64,000 nucleotides of DNA from Pogonophryne albipinna. Taxonomy: Eukaryota; Chordata; Actinopteri; Perciformes; Artedidraconidae. The position numbers were made by a program, and so were the translations under genes. Positions within the stretch are counted from its first letter, which is position 1, and each line of letters opens with the position of its first letter. Below are positions 27,301 to 37,491 of this stretch, in pieces. The DNA lies in contig CM053259.1 of NCBI GenBank assembly GCA_028583405.1, forward strand, positions 23,170,234 to 23,234,233, read 5' to 3'. The notes under the pieces were generated by a model. It had not been told where the DNA came from. It was given only the letters and a program-made list of their open reading frames with translations, and did no database searches.

Positions 27301-30300
27301 TCTGAAAACTGAAACCAATGCGATAGTGCCTTTTAACATCCACTCTAATATCCAGCAGGGTTTACTCCACTAATTGCAAAAAAACGTCCAGCTAATTTAT
27401 TACCGTCCGTTTATTTTTCAGGATAGATCCCAAAGCGTGACTATCTTGTGATTTATAGGTCGATATCACGGTGTTGTCCAGTCTGGGTGCCCTCCATGTT
27501 TTCATTGTACAATTTATAAAAAACTTTTTACAGTGTGTTTTCAGTTCCTGAACGTTCAATGTAACATTTTGGTCATCTAAAAATGTCTTATTCATTGATT
27601 GGTTGTACTTTGCTTCACTATCTTGTGTCATTTCTGGATGGCAACTTCCAAAACGCCAAACTGGAGTCCACAAACCAATAGGTCAAATCTTAGATAAGTT
27701 TGATCTATGGTGGAAACACGTCCCCCACATTAAAGAAGCATTGTATTGGGTTATTGAGAGCAAACTGTGCAGTCAAATGATTCCATGTTTCTTGTGATTT
27801 CAGTCTTTGGACGATTTGTCCAACTCCTGCCATGATGATACTTTGCACCTACATGCCTTCATCTCTGACACAGGTACACACACCCACACCCACACACACA
27901 CACACACTTAACTTCCACTTGATGTGTGATATGGATATTGGAAATGTGTTAAATTGTTGTGTACATCAGATATCTGTGTGCCCCCCTATGTTAGCCCCTC
28001 CCTGCACATTCTTTTCTTTCAACTTTTCACTTCCAAGCCCTTTTCATCATGTCTGCTTTTCCGATTCATACTGTTCTAGTTTTCTTTATCTCTTCCATTT
28101 TATCACTTTTTTTTCTGTTTTTCCTTTTTCCTTCCTCCCTTACCTTTCCTGTTATTTCTGCCACATTTTCCTCTATTTTATCCAAACCGTCTTTGCATTC
28201 TTTCCTTTGCCCTCTCTTCCTCCCTCTGCACACTTTACACCTGCACACACTTTCCTTTCCTCCCCGTCTTTTTCCTGTTTTTCTTCCATCTACCCCCTCA
28301 TCTTCCATTGCCATTGTGGATGTATTGCCGGGCTGGGTAGCTGACGCTTGTCTCCCCGGCTTCTGGGGTGCTGCAGGGGTGTGCAACGACCACGGTAAGA
28401 CCTACGCGCTGTACGCCATCACGGTGGTCAGACGCAGCCATGACGGCAGTGAGGACTGCTGGAAGACCTATCGCCGCTACTCCGACTTCCACGACTTCCA
28501 CATGAGGGTCACTGAACAGGTGTGTGTCTATCAAGGGTTTTCTTTCTCATATCCCAAAGGAAGTTAATATGGAGCAGAATCTCATGAACTTGACTGTCTC
28601 CTAAGAGTTTCATATATTCTGTTTTAGTTTGAGAACCTGGCGTCGATTCTCAAGCTGCCAGGGAAGAAGACCTTCAACAACATGGACAGAGACTTCTTGG
28701 AGAAGAGAAAAAAAGACCTCAATTCTTACCTGCAGGTAACAGTCTTATATGGCTACACTGTATTGAACACCTTTATTTTTGTAAGTGTGTACATCAATAA
28801 CTTGTATGTGTGTGTGTGTTCCAGTTGCTGATGAACCCAGAGATGGTGAAGGCCTGTCCAACTCTGATTGCTTATGTCTATGACTTCCTCGAGAACAAAG
28901 CCTACAGCAAGGGCAAGGGAGAGTTTGCACGCAAGGTCACTACATTTTGATCAAACAAAACAAAAATGTTTTAGTGTCATTTATTTACTATCAAATAACA
29001 GCACATGTATAAAGTATGTAGTTCAGATGTTTTGTTGCATACTCATCCTATTTAATTTTGAAAACATACATTATGTGAGTGTTTGTTCTAAAGCAGTGCT
29101 TCTCAAAGTGTGGTCCGCGGACCACTGGTGGTCCGTGAGTGCCCCCTAGTGGTCCGTGAGTATATTGGTACAATTTCACATTTTAAATAAATTAATAAAT
29201 TAAAGTTTTACGCACTCTCGCGGGAATATCTCCGCAATGGAGCGAGCTTAAGTTTCACTTTCGATGGTATGATATAGCCCAGCGCAACACCTTCATCACA
29301 CATGTTGCCACTTGTTTGTACCATTTTCAGGCGATTTGTAATCTGTTCTAGAAAAACGATGTGATTTTGGATATTTGTGGAGTTAGGTGGTCCGCGAGTG
29401 TTTTTTTATTGGTTAAGTGGTCCTTGGTATGAAAAAGTTTGAGAAACACTGTTCTAAAGTACATCTTCTCCTTTTTTTTGTATTGGCTTTTCAGGTGGAC
29501 ACATTTGTAAATCCTCTGAGGAGCTCCATGAGAAACGTGTCCAACGCAGTGAAGTCTCTGCCGGACAGTCTGGCGGAGGGCATGAATAAGGTCTCTGATA
29601 ACATGGGCCGCATGTCAGAGAGACTCGGGCAGGACATTAAACAGTCCATACTCAAGGTAACACCATCACAAACTGTAGAGCAAGTTCTCTTACTTAATCA
29701 AAACAGTAAAATATCAGTTCTATCTTCATTGATTTATCCGTTTAAAAGGGTTGGCAGCATTGCTTAAATCCTTGAACCAGATTTGTGTTTTCGTCACCTT
29801 TTTTATACTCATTTATCTAACAATCTTTTTTTCCCCAGGTGCCTCCACTCCTCCCTAAGACTGACATCGACCCCGAACACTGTCGAGTTTCTGCTCAGCT
29901 CGATGACAATGTGAGTTGGACAATGGCCATGTCTTCTTCATGTTTGGTTTATTTCTTTCACTTTCTTGTGATTTTATTTCTTTGGATTCCCATTCATATG
30001 TTGAAATATACAGGTGGATGATAACATACCGCTGAGAGTAATGCTGCTACTGATGGACGAGGTGTTTGACCTTAAGGAGAAAAACCAGTGGCTGCGCAGG
30101 AACATAAAGAACCTGCTGCAGCAGCTCATCAGAGCCACGTATGGAGACACCATCAATAGGTCAGAGGCACAGAATACACAATGCAGACTGAAATAACTTC
30201 ATACAAATATAGGCACATAAACTACACACTTGTTATCATTTTTTTATTTACATTTGTTTGATCTTTTGTTGCAACCAAATGATGTCTATAAACTAAAATG

Positions 30301-31551
30301 ACACTCTTAGAGTAATGGTTTGTTATACATTTAAACCAAAGTGCAGTATTTCACACAAACATCTCATGACCAAAGATGCACAGTCAGCATGTTTATCGCA
30401 GAACCAGTTCCGCCTGAGCAAACCGCATCATAGGATTTGAGTTCACAGATCACAGGATGTTTGCACACACCTTGACTGAACACAAGTACACACATGTCCA
30501 GATCTTCAGAAAAACAAGTCTTGTAACAATAGAGGGAGGTTAAAGGTGTCACACATCGTGAATCATCCTTTTTCTTGGTCTCTGTAGAAAAATTGTGGAT
30601 CATGTGGACTACATGACCTCACCGGAGCAGGTTGCAGACTACGTCAAGAAGTTCAGGTAAATTATCCACTTTTTTTTAATTATCTGATTTGTCAGAAGAA
30701 TTATCGATAACCCTGAGTTGATCTTTCTACCAATAGGGACTCTTACTGGCCCAACGGCATTTTGGCTGAGACGCTGCCCCGCCGGGAGAAAAACATCCGC
30801 CAGAGGACACGAATAGCTGCCAAGACTAGTCTGCTGGGCATCATGCCAGGTGAAACACACACACTTAATTTATTCATCATGTAGCCCCATTACGGACTGT
30901 TCATCAAGTTCACTACTTGCCCTGTCTCTTGTACAACTGAGAACATTCTGCTGGACAACAAGTATAAATCTACTGGGTTGGATCTGAGCCTTACAGAACA
31001 GGAAGAGGATGTACTGAAAGCTTGTCATAGCTACATTCTTTACAGTTGTGAAGCATTATTTTGTCTATAATACCTATCATCTGTTTTGGTCAATGTGTGT
31101 TCCTTGACTTTCATGTCCCTGTTATTAATTGTTCCATGCGTAATTCATGCACTAAAGCAACATTAAAGGGGCAATTAATTAACCTAAGTCCTCCTCTGGT
31201 CAATCCAAGTACTTCACCTCTGTTTGCTTGATGCTAAAATCAACCCCCATGTAAAAGTTTCCTTCCACCATGCCTCCTTGTTCACCCTCCTGACCCCTTT
31301 ATCTCTCTCCCTCAGACGAGCTGAAACACATAATCGGAGCAGACACCACGAGGAAGGGCATCCTCCGCGTCTTCGACATGTTTCAGTACCAGCCCATGAA
31401 CCGCCGGCTCGTCTACGTTTTCCTGGAGGGCTTCTTGGAGACGATGTTCCCCCAGTACAAATTCCCCGAGCTCTTTGTCAAGCTGCACTCCCGCTCGCCA
31501 CGCATCCACAAATATAGTCAGAAACTCAAATCTTCCTCCCTCAAGAGGTGA
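7692..31551 (+). CDS. snx13: sorting nexin 13 (RGS-PX1), 25 coding exons
   Basis: Endosomal/ER sorting nexin with PXA, RGS, PX and nexin-C domains; mammalian SNX13 acts at endosomes and ER-lipid contacts and was reported as a Galpha-s GAP. Exons: 7692-7703, 18168-18280, 18434-18536, 18697-18786, 21492-21613, 21818-21936, 22153-22257, 22396-22484, 22805-22888, 23029-23167, 24382-24470, 24671-24770, 26572-26765, 26856-26960, 27058-27228, 27804-27873, 28377-28519, 28628-28735, 28825-28935, 29495-29656, 29839-29910, 30014-30159, 30588-30656, 30737-30849, 31316-31551. All have AG/GT borders; phases sum to 2865 nt, 954 residues plus TGA, close to the mammalian 957-968. Exon 1 encodes only MFAE, matching mammalian MLTE. 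Residues about 6-50 are hydrophobic (membrane hairpin). The exon 14 donor (GTACTA) and exon 19 donor (GTCACT) are weak but keep frame and homology. Exon 17 may also use an earlier acceptor. Confidence 0.96.
8113..8385 (+). mobile_element. teleost hAT-type MITE remnant (CAGAGGTG family)
   Basis: Starts CAGAGGTGCGACAAGTACTC and continues with the AAGTAAAAGT-rich, GATTATAAATATTGATGCAT body of a very common teleost interspersed repeat. The 3' end is not clear and no duplication was found, so it is probably truncated. A related, reverse-oriented fragment lies at about 39610-39762. Confidence 0.65.
9125..9512 (+). mobile_element. LINE 3' fragment
   Basis: A remnant reverse-transcriptase C-terminus (LRSQDVFLLHVPSARTVLST, then APLAWNTMQF) is followed by a 3' tail with AAAAAGAGATCGTTGATCTC and TTAAATAAAGG. 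It is homologous to the longer - strand copy at 34318-35240, so both belong to one non-LTR family. It is 5'-truncated and defective, in snx13 intron 1. Confidence 0.85.
10991..11010. repeat. (TA)n microsatellite
   Basis: Ten TA units in snx13 intron 1. Confidence 0.9.
11985..12066 (+). repeat. short tandem duplication
   Basis: GCAGTTTTTCCTCCATAGTA occurs twice in tandem, with the following ACGTGT...ATGAACAGT words also repeated. It is a local duplication of about 40 bp inside snx13 intron 1. Confidence 0.8.
13091..13722. mobile_element. 632-bp DNA-transposon MITE with 19-bp TIRs
   Basis: The ends AATAGCCGCGTTCACACCG (13091-13109) and its exact reverse complement (13704-13722) bound the element. 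The interior contains further inverted pieces (AGTGCC/GGCACT, TACTAAGTACC-like words). No transposase is present and no clean target duplication could be read. Its GC content is well above the surrounding intron. Confidence 0.8.
13325..13361. repeat. 18-bp perfect hairpin with 1-nt loop
   Basis: CAGTAGAAGCTGCTGGGA and its exact reverse complement are separated by one C, inside the MITE at 13091-13722. Such a tight cruciform is either part of that element's structure or a local fold-back copy error. Confidence 0.9.
14391..15203. mobile_element. TTAA-target MITE, copy 1
   Basis: The TIRs are AGGTCCCATGTCATG and its reverse complement, flanked on both sides by TTAA (14387-14390 and 15204-15207). 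This is the target of piggyBac- or Kolobok-type transposases. The interior has repeated GAGCCGTTACGTTACGTCC words. No transposase. A second, about 95 percent similar copy is at 23272-24088 in another snx13 intron. Confidence 0.9.
16140..16529. mobile_element. 390-bp foldback MITE
   Basis: The ends CACTGGGTGTTTCTCAATG and CATTGAGAAACACCCAGTG are exact inverted repeats, extended by TCGAGTA/TACTCGA. No transposase is encoded. The TIR type resembles hAT MITEs, but an 8-bp duplication is not evident. Confidence 0.85.
17403..17440. repeat. (CA)n microsatellite
   Basis: About 18 CA units in snx13 intron 1. Confidence 0.95.
18325..18391. repeat. (CT)n microsatellite in snx13 intron 2
   Basis: More than 30 CT units fill much of the 153-bp intron 2, about 40 bp upstream of the exon 3 acceptor, so the repeat extends that exon's pyrimidine tract. 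Confidence 0.95.
18697..23167 (+). other. snx13: snx13 PXA domain exons (4-10)
   Basis: Residues about 97-285 form the PXA (PX-associated) region. Recognisable stretches are RDYIQYWYYTLSEDESFLLE in exon 5, WQPYFTTRLVDDF in exon 6, LRDLCELLLYLLLPPGDF in exon 8 and LINQLSDPDYINQFVIWM in exon 9. They are nearly identical to mammalian SNX13. In this family PXA packs with the nexin-C domain to make a lipid-binding module. Introns 4 and 10 are enlarged by MITEs. Confidence 0.9.
20170..21028. mobile_element. 859-bp MITE with about 190-bp TIRs
   Basis: Long inverted ends start TTTTGAGATACCCCTACCC. The left arm runs to about 20362 and the right arm begins about 20835, with about 470 bp between. The arms share GGAATATGGG/CCCATATTC-type words and the AAAGAACAACC block. 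No transposase; lies in snx13 intron 4. Confidence 0.85.
23272..24088. mobile_element. TTAA-target MITE, copy 2
   Basis: Second copy of the 14391-15203 element, in snx13 intron 10. It is preceded by TTAA at 23268-23271 and followed by TTAT (one base changed). The left end carries AGGTGACATGTCATG, one short difference from copy 1. It has a longer poly-G tract at about 23898-23912. Confidence 0.88.
24778..24975 (+). mobile_element. tRNA-derived SINE
   Basis: The tRNA-like head has a box A (GTGGCTCAGTGGGTAG) and box B (AGTTCGAGTCCC). It is followed by a body with GGGCAAAACACTTCACCCC and a LINE-like tail (AAGTCGCTTTGGATAAAAGC). It begins about 7 bp after the GTAAGT donor of snx13 exon 12. Confidence 0.85.
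25101..26033. mobile_element. 933-bp hAT element, non-autonomous
   Basis: The ends CAGTGGTTCTCAACTGG and CCAGTTGAGAACCACTG are classic hAT termini. They are flanked by an exact 8-bp duplication CTCTAGAA (25093-25100 and 26034-26041). No transposase frame is present. It lies in snx13 intron 12. Confidence 0.95.
27960..28310 (+). promoter_or_regulatory. snx13: long pyrimidine-rich tract before snx13 exon 17
   Basis: About 350 nt of almost unbroken C/T-rich sequence (many TTTCCTT and CTTCC words) precede exon 17 in intron 16. It is a far longer tract than normal for a 3' splice site and could bind PTB-type regulators. Two in-frame acceptors follow, at 28339-28340 and 28375-28376. Confidence 0.45.
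28377..28935 (+). other. snx13: snx13 PX domain exons (17-19)
   Basis: The PX fold spans residues about 569-689. The phosphoinositide-contact motif RRYSDFHDFH is in exon 17, the KLPGKKTFNNMDRDFLEKRK membrane-loop region in exon 18 and VYDFLENKAYSKGKG at the end of exon 19. The conserved Arg of RRYSDF is present, as expected for PI3P binding. Confidence 0.92.
29094..29451. mobile_element. 358-bp hAT MITE
   Basis: The ends CAGTGCTTCTCAAAG and a matching GTTTGAGAAACACTG are flanked by an exact 8-bp duplication TTCTAAAG (29086-29093 and 29452-29459). Internal GGTCCGCGGACC-type words recur. It lies in snx13 intron 19. Confidence 0.93.
30014..31551 (+). other. snx13: snx13 nexin-C domain exons (22-25)
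   Basis: The C-terminal about 185 residues contain PLRVMLLLMDEVFDLKEK, LRRNIKNLLQQLIRATYGD, FRDSYWPNG and DELKHIIGADTTRKGILRVF, the nexin-C signature. The protein ends SSSLKR before TGA at 31549-31551, like mammalian SNX13. Confidence 0.92.
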
Positions 31552-33810
31552 CAGGAGAGGACGGAGGCGACTGGACACGGGCCGACTACACACACACAGA
31601 CTTGAGAGCTGAGAGTGAGAGTGAGGGGGGGTGGATGTGAACGTTGAGGTATGTGTGTGATTTCTGCCCTTCTACTTCCCTCACACACTCTTTTCAGTGA
31701 AAACACTCCGATTATCCATCTGAGTGTTTCTGTGGTCACAGAACTGAAGGAGGAACACACACTGCCCTCCTCTCACCCTGTGACACACACACACACACAA
31801 ATTACTGTAATTTGCACCAAGACTGGACATGGCAGTCTTTTGTCTTAGTTTAGATATTTTCCTCCTCTTTTTTTTTAAAAACTTTTTTAGTTGTGTTTAG
31901 CTTTATCACGGGCCAGTCAATGCTGCTTTCTCCCGGTCCAGACTCCAGAGAGCGGACCTTACTGTATTCTTTTTTAAATGCAGGAGTAGTTAGCATAGAC
32001 CCACACCTTGCCTTACCTCCCGCTTCTGTCTCTTGGCCCCGACACGCCGCACCATCTCAGTGACCCGGCCTCTCAGCTGTGGTCACACTTACCCTCTTGC
32101 TGTAAACATTTTATCTGCAAAAGCTGCACACTTGCAAACCATTTTTCATAGCAACCAAATATGTCAATAGCACTCTGTTGAAAAAGGCGCAGTTTTCAGA
32201 AAATGTGACGAAAGAGACCATTTCGATTTTTATTGTCTGCATTTTTTTCCAGCTTCAATGCCTCTCTCGAGACAGGATGAGTTTTTTGTTTCTAGCTCCA
32301 CCTCCCCTTTAAAGCTACTTTCACGACCTGAGATGACCAAAGCTCATGCTGTTCCACACCTGTGTGTGCACTGGTTTGATGTTGACACTCTGAACATTAC
32401 TGTGCTTCATATCCTAATCATGTGAGGAGAGATAATGCAAAGTTGACCTTTAACGACCTCAAAGGTGAGGCTGTGAGGACACATGAAGTGTGTTACAGTT
32501 GTGGGAGGCTCAGCTCTAGCTGTCAAAGTGCACTAACAAAGAATGTACCCTCTGGTGTAGTGTATTTGGCTCATGTAGAATTATGTGTGAATGTGTGTGT
32601 GTTTTGAAGATGCAACCCTCTTCAGTCAGAAACTGTGCCAGTGTGAGCTAGTTAACCAGCCTTAAACGTACTATAAACTGACCAAGAGACGCACGCTAGA
32701 GGTAGCTCTCCTTCACTCGACTGAACGTTACAAAGGAAATCAATATAGATATATGGAAATATATCCCTATTCACTTTTATTCAGAGAAAATGTCTTTAAT
32801 TTTGTGCAATATTTGTTACTTTAATGCATGTGCATTTTGAATCATTGTATACTGAAAAAGTCAATCATATCGTTTTAATAGTAGAAAACACGAGAAGTTT
32901 CCCCAGAAATGTCTTCTTGTTCCAACAACTCTACATTCCATTGTTGTAAAAGTACAAAGTTTATTTTACAGACTTGTTTTATAAGTCTGATTTTTTTTGT
33001 GGTGTGTGTGGGGGGGTATTTTACACGTATCCCTCGTCCACTCGTGCAGCATCTGTGTTGTGGGTATGGATTGGACAGTGGTAGGGCGTTTTCCTTGTCG
33101 CAGCCCGATGTTTAGCTCATTGAGCCTCAAACTGCTTCTTTTTAACTCATAAGTGGTGTTTTATGCATTAAGCCTGTTCTGTTGAGTGTGAACAGACCCC
33201 CCTCCTCTCTTGTCTATTGGCTCACAGGAGAGCCATGTCCTGTGACCAATCAAATCACTGCGAATGAGCACTTACCGTAGCAAACTGTGGGAGGGCCAGT
33301 TCTCCCATTGGCCAGACGGAGCCCCATCCTGCTGCAGCCATTGGATGGACCCCTGTCATCTGCTTTGATTTGCTTGCACTGAGCAGCCCTGGTGGACTCT
33401 GATTGGCTGAGTAAAAGGACATGAACTGGAGCCTATAACTAGGAGGTGAATCTTTTGTTCCCACGGTGGAGGAGGTGTCACTTTTAACTTTCTGCACATC
33501 TCTTCATATCGGAAGGCTTGTCTTTTTTTTTTTTTTACCCCAGTATTTATGAATCTATGATAATGAAATTGTGCATATATGTGTACAGTATGTGTTAATA
33601 GTGTGCCTAAATGTACTGTCAACTCTATTTTCATATTTTTCTTTAACCTAAAAAAAAAAATCAATCAGAATGTCATGATCATTTTACGCGACTGAAAATG
33701 ACTTTAGGGTGTTTTTTTGCATCATGCTTATCAAACTCTTCCTTGTGAGCAATTGTGCTCCGATCAGTATAACACTAATAAAAGGTAACAGACTAACTGA
33801 CCCACGATGT
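31552..33810 (+). other. snx13: snx13 3' UTR
   Basis: About 2.2 kb without coding signal between the stop codon and the poly(A) signal AATAAA at 33777-33782, which is followed by a GT-rich stretch near 33806-33820. It contains CA runs and, at about 33210-33420, five CCAAT/ATTGG words. Confidence 0.75.
33777..33782 (+). terminator. snx13: poly(A) signal of snx13
   Basis: Canonical AATAAA with a downstream GT-rich element (TGTGTGCTGTCTTG near 33807). It is the best candidate for the end of the transcript; cleavage is expected near 33795-33805. Confidence 0.7.
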
Positions 33811-34317
33811 GTGTGCTGTCTTGAGTATGTTTGCTGCAGCTTGTTAAGATTTGCAGGTTCTGTGATGGAGCTCAGTCAATGACAACACTTCTGATGTGTC
33901 TAAGGGTTAAATATCAGCTTATAAAAGTCTCATATTAGACAGATGGCTGTCTACAGTGCAGTATTAGTAAAACACTTTATTCTGAGCTAAAAAAAACTGA
34001 GCTTCAACATTTAATATTTGGGGCTTGTTCCACCTTATTATATAGTATAGCTGGATATACACAGGAACATTTGGAGAGAGTCTACCAGATGAGCTAGCAG
34101 CTTTAAAGAATGAAAAAAAAAAGTGTAAAAGGATATGTGATAAATGGCAAAAATACACAGTCCTAATGACACCTTAAGTTTACTTTTATACTTAAGTGTT
34201 TCTGCATAAAAATTTAAAACTATTTAAAATGTCGTTTAAAGCATAACATTCCAATGATTACTGAAATATCACATTTTCTTTTTTAATTTAAATACAATAT
34301 GTTCCATCTTTTATTCA

Positions 34318-35240
34318 ATTCAAAACCTTTATTTATCCAGGTAAAATCCCATTGAGATCAATGATCTCTTTTTCAAGGGAGACCTGCAGCAGTAGGTTCC
34401 ACAAGAAGACATAAACAACAGAACAACAAAAGGACATCATACAGCAAAATGTACAGGGATTACAATTTACATATTTAACCACATGTACAGGTACCAACAG
34501 CATCTGATTTTGTAGCATCCAACCGAGCTTTAAAAACATGTAGTGGTACTAGCTTGGTAATTTTGCAGACTGTTCCATGTTAGTGGAGCTGCATATCTAA
34601 AAGCTTTCTTCCCTAAGACAGTCCTAGCACTTGGCACATTTAATAAAACCACAGCATGCGATCTCAGGCAATAAGTACTTTCAATTCGCAGAGAGATCAG
34701 GGAGCAGATATAAGATGGTAGTTTATCCAACATGGCTTTGTAAATGAAAAAGTACCAGTGACTGAGCCTCCGTACAGCCGCCTTGGTATACAGGGTACAG
34801 TGATGCGTAAGTGCTTTACAATTTGTCAAAAATCTCAGTGCACTGTGATACGCAGCATCTAACTTGCTCAGGTAATTGGCAGGTGCATTCATATATAACA
34901 AATCACCATAGTCCAGCACAGGTAAAAAGGTCACAGTGACTAGCCTTTTCCTGGCCTCAAGCGAGAAACAGGACTTATTTCTGTAAAAGAAACCTAGCCT
35001 AACCCTCAGCTTTTTAAGCAGGTTATTTACATGAAATTTAAAAGTAAGACAATCATCAAGCCAGATACCCAGGTATTTGTAACAGGTAACCACTTCAAGT
35101 TGTATTCCTTGCGTAGTTACAATATACAAAGCAGTCTCCGTGTATTTTTAGCTTTAGCTTTAGAAAAGAGCATTACCTTGGTTTTATCCACATTTAAAAG
35201 AAGCTTAAGCTCAGAGAGATGAGCCTGAATAATGTTAAAA
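34318..35240 (-). mobile_element. 5'-truncated LINE (non-LTR retrotransposon)
   Basis: A - strand frame of about 200 residues (35129 to 34530) reads as the C-terminal part of a non-LTR reverse transcriptase: YKYLGIWLDDCLTFKFHVNN, FFYRNKSCFSLEARKRLV, and VLDYGDLLYM. Upstream in another frame is NVDKTKVMLFSKAK, so at least one frameshift has occurred. The 3' tail carries AAAAAGAGATCATTGATCTC and ATAAATAAAGG without a poly(A). It lies between snx13 and dmac1, downstream of dmac1's last exon. Confidence 0.88.
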
Positions 35241-35459
35241 ACAGCCTGTAATTTAACAACAGCCTCAATGAAAAGCTTCCAATATTGATTCTTGATCTAT
35301 CCACACAATGAAAAGCTTGTTTCTGTAATAATACACAACATCCCTATACACAACTTTACTACAGACCAAAGAGCCGCTTCTTCAGCTTGTTTCATATTGT
35401 CCATGAATATTTGCCACCAAACGTGCAGTCCATGTTTGAGCCAGTTATCCATCCTGTTT

Positions 35460-36524
35460 CTAATCAGACTTCAGGTCCTTCTTTGGTACCGGATCAGCGA
35501 TGATAACAACTCCCAATGAAGCCAGACCTGAAAGAAAAACACAGATGTGAATTTATAACTTTTAAAGATGAAAACAAGTAAAACCACCCTCTCAACATCC
35601 TGCCATCAATAACTCTAGACATCACATCTGGCTGGCAGAGAGCTCCAAGCTTCATAGTTTGTATTGTTGCTCCTTCCCTATAATCATGAACAATTTGCAC
35701 ATATTGTAGCCTACTTACACTACCTATCAGGATATATTACTTTAAATTAAAAGCTAATGTGCACAATAATTTGTATATATATATATATATATGCAAATCT
35801 TCAGACTGGCTTTTAATTTGTGAATTATGCTGTGTTAATATTTATTTTTTATTTCTATTCTTTATTCTATTTTATCAAACTCCTGTAAAACGTCTTTGAG
35901 CACCTGGAAAAGCGCTTTGAAATCAAATGTATTATTATTATATATAAAAGATACTTCATTCATCCCAAATTGGGAATTTCTTTCCACAGCAGCAGTGTTT
36001 TCAGGCATAACACATTTAAAAATATTTAAATATAGTGCACCGTTTATATGTTTCTGTCCACTAAGGTATATTGGAGATCATTCTTATTATTTGATATGAT
36101 GTATATTCTTAGATTCTCTTCTGTATGTACTTTCTACTGTGAATGTGTATAAATGGATTTTTATGTATTTCTTATTTAGTATTTTATCATGTTTTTACAA
36201 TTACTGTCAACAAATGCTGCTGTGACCATAGACTGTGGCTGTGACCAAAACATTTGTTCCTACTTTAATAAATAATCTATCAATCTAAGTAATGTTACTC
36301 TAACAACAGTCAGGAGTGTTGGATAACTTACATGCAGCGAATGTTTTCATCCCAATAGAGGCAACTCCACCTATTGGCAACCTCCGGGACGCACTGAACA
36401 CATAAGCGGCCGACAGGAACAGCCCTCCGCCGGAGAGGAGCCGACAGCTCCAGCAGCTCTGGAACCTCTCGCCGGCTCCTCCAGCTGATGTTACTCCTGC
36501 TGGTGCCTCCGGTGCTGTTGACAT
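35460..36524 (-). CDS. dmac1: distal membrane-arm assembly complex protein 1-like, two exons
   Basis: Small mitochondrial inner-membrane protein needed for assembly of the distal membrane arm of respiratory complex I (known for human DMAC1/TMEM261). Exon 1 is 36524 down to 36332 (ATG; donor GTAAGT) and exon 2 is 35527 down to 35460 (acceptor TTTCTTTCAG; TAG). Phases join to 261 nt, 86 residues. Exon 1 encodes the family hallmark CWSCRLLSG followed by GGLFLSAAYVFSASRRLP; exon 2 gives LASLGVVIIADP, matching the human GLSIATWGIVVMADP block. Two hydrophobic segments are expected. It is shorter than human (about 112 aa) because the N-terminal arm is short. The neighbours are unrelated in function. 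The gene symbol is by family resemblance. Confidence 0.85.
35755..35795. repeat. (TA)n microsatellite in dmac1 intron
   Basis: About nine TA units near 35775-35793, inside the dmac1 intron. Confidence 0.8.
35883..36000 (+). mobile_element. retroposon 3' tails
   Basis: CGTCTTTGAGCACCTGGAAA with AGCGCTTTGAAATC and (ATT)n is the common teleost L2/SINE-type tail. It is followed by a tail of the GATACTTCATTCATCCCAAA type with TTGGGAATTTC. A related first tail is at about 21760-21800 in snx13 intron 5. Both lie in the dmac1 intron. Confidence 0.55.
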
Positions 36525-37280
36525 TGTACTACAGGGTGTGTGCTAAAGCTAATACGCCCCTTTGTAAACAAAAACGTAGGGAGACGTCAGACAAACGAGG
36601 AAAAATAACACACGATTCCGTTCCTGAAAATGTCTTCGCATGTGTTTAAACAATGTTGTCTGCAATGTGCAAAATTACAACCCAAGTGTCTCAGGTCCTG
36701 CTCATGCTGGTTGAAGTAAGGTCAGCCCTGCAAAGCGGTTCCGGGTTTTAAGGATACTACTTCCTGTCGTGTATTTTCAAAATAAAGGTTTGTTTATGTA
36801 TCACCATGGATGTCGCTCATGCTGTAAAGAACAATGTATGCTTTCAGGGCAGGACCTACGGGCTGGACAAGTAGCTATATATTCCGAAATGAAAGCCAAA
36901 GCTGCTGCATTAATTACGACCACATGAACGCACATGTATTGAAGACACAACTATTTCGCAAGGGGAGCTTATCACCTCTAAAGCAGAACATGAAACACTT
37001 GTAGGATGCTGTTACGTTCCCAATTGGCTAGGGAAACAAAAGGGAAACGACACGACCACAGTATAATTGGTATGTGTTACCAGCGGTTTATTTGTAACTG
37101 CAAGTAAGTAAAATGATCTGCACACAAAACAGCTTGGCCCAACAACGGGTCAAGCGGTTACTATCTAACACAACGGGTCTCCAAAAGAGAGTTGCCCAGT
37201 ACTATACAAAAGGAAAGAAAATCTCACTTCTAAAGTGGAAACCAAACAATAAGCAAAACCGGGGCTGTGGGAGAACACAG
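36525..37280. other. dmac1 upstream / intergenic
   Basis: It should contain the dmac1 promoter just above 36524; I see no TATA box. A short ATG frame near 36806 has no family resemblance. No RNA gene or repeat recognised apart from AT-rich runs. Confidence 0.4.
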
Positions 37281-37436
37281 CTGGTGCGGGTCTACAGGTG
37301 ATAATCACCTGGATCTACGCAAGGTATTTACAAGTACTGGTCTACAGGTGCTAACTACCTGGATCTAAGTACAACACACACAAATGCTGGTCTACAGGTG
37401 CTAGTCACCTGGATCGAAGCAATATACACAAGAATG
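37281..37436 (+). repeat. 50-bp minisatellite, three copies
   Basis: CTGGTCTACAGGTG with a following CACCTGGATC occurs three times at about 50-bp spacing. Each unit holds a CAGGTG...CACCTG dyad, that is, paired E-box-like words. Confidence 0.85.
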
Positions 37437-37491
37437 CCAAACACAACGCTACTATAATACACTGCTACTCAGTGTAACTAACACAGAGCCC

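Noticed and set aside
27832..28567. Open frames of about 170 codons rich in Phe/Ser/Leu before exon 17
   Set aside because: Produced by the pyrimidine-rich intron; no homology except the last part, which is exon 17 itself.
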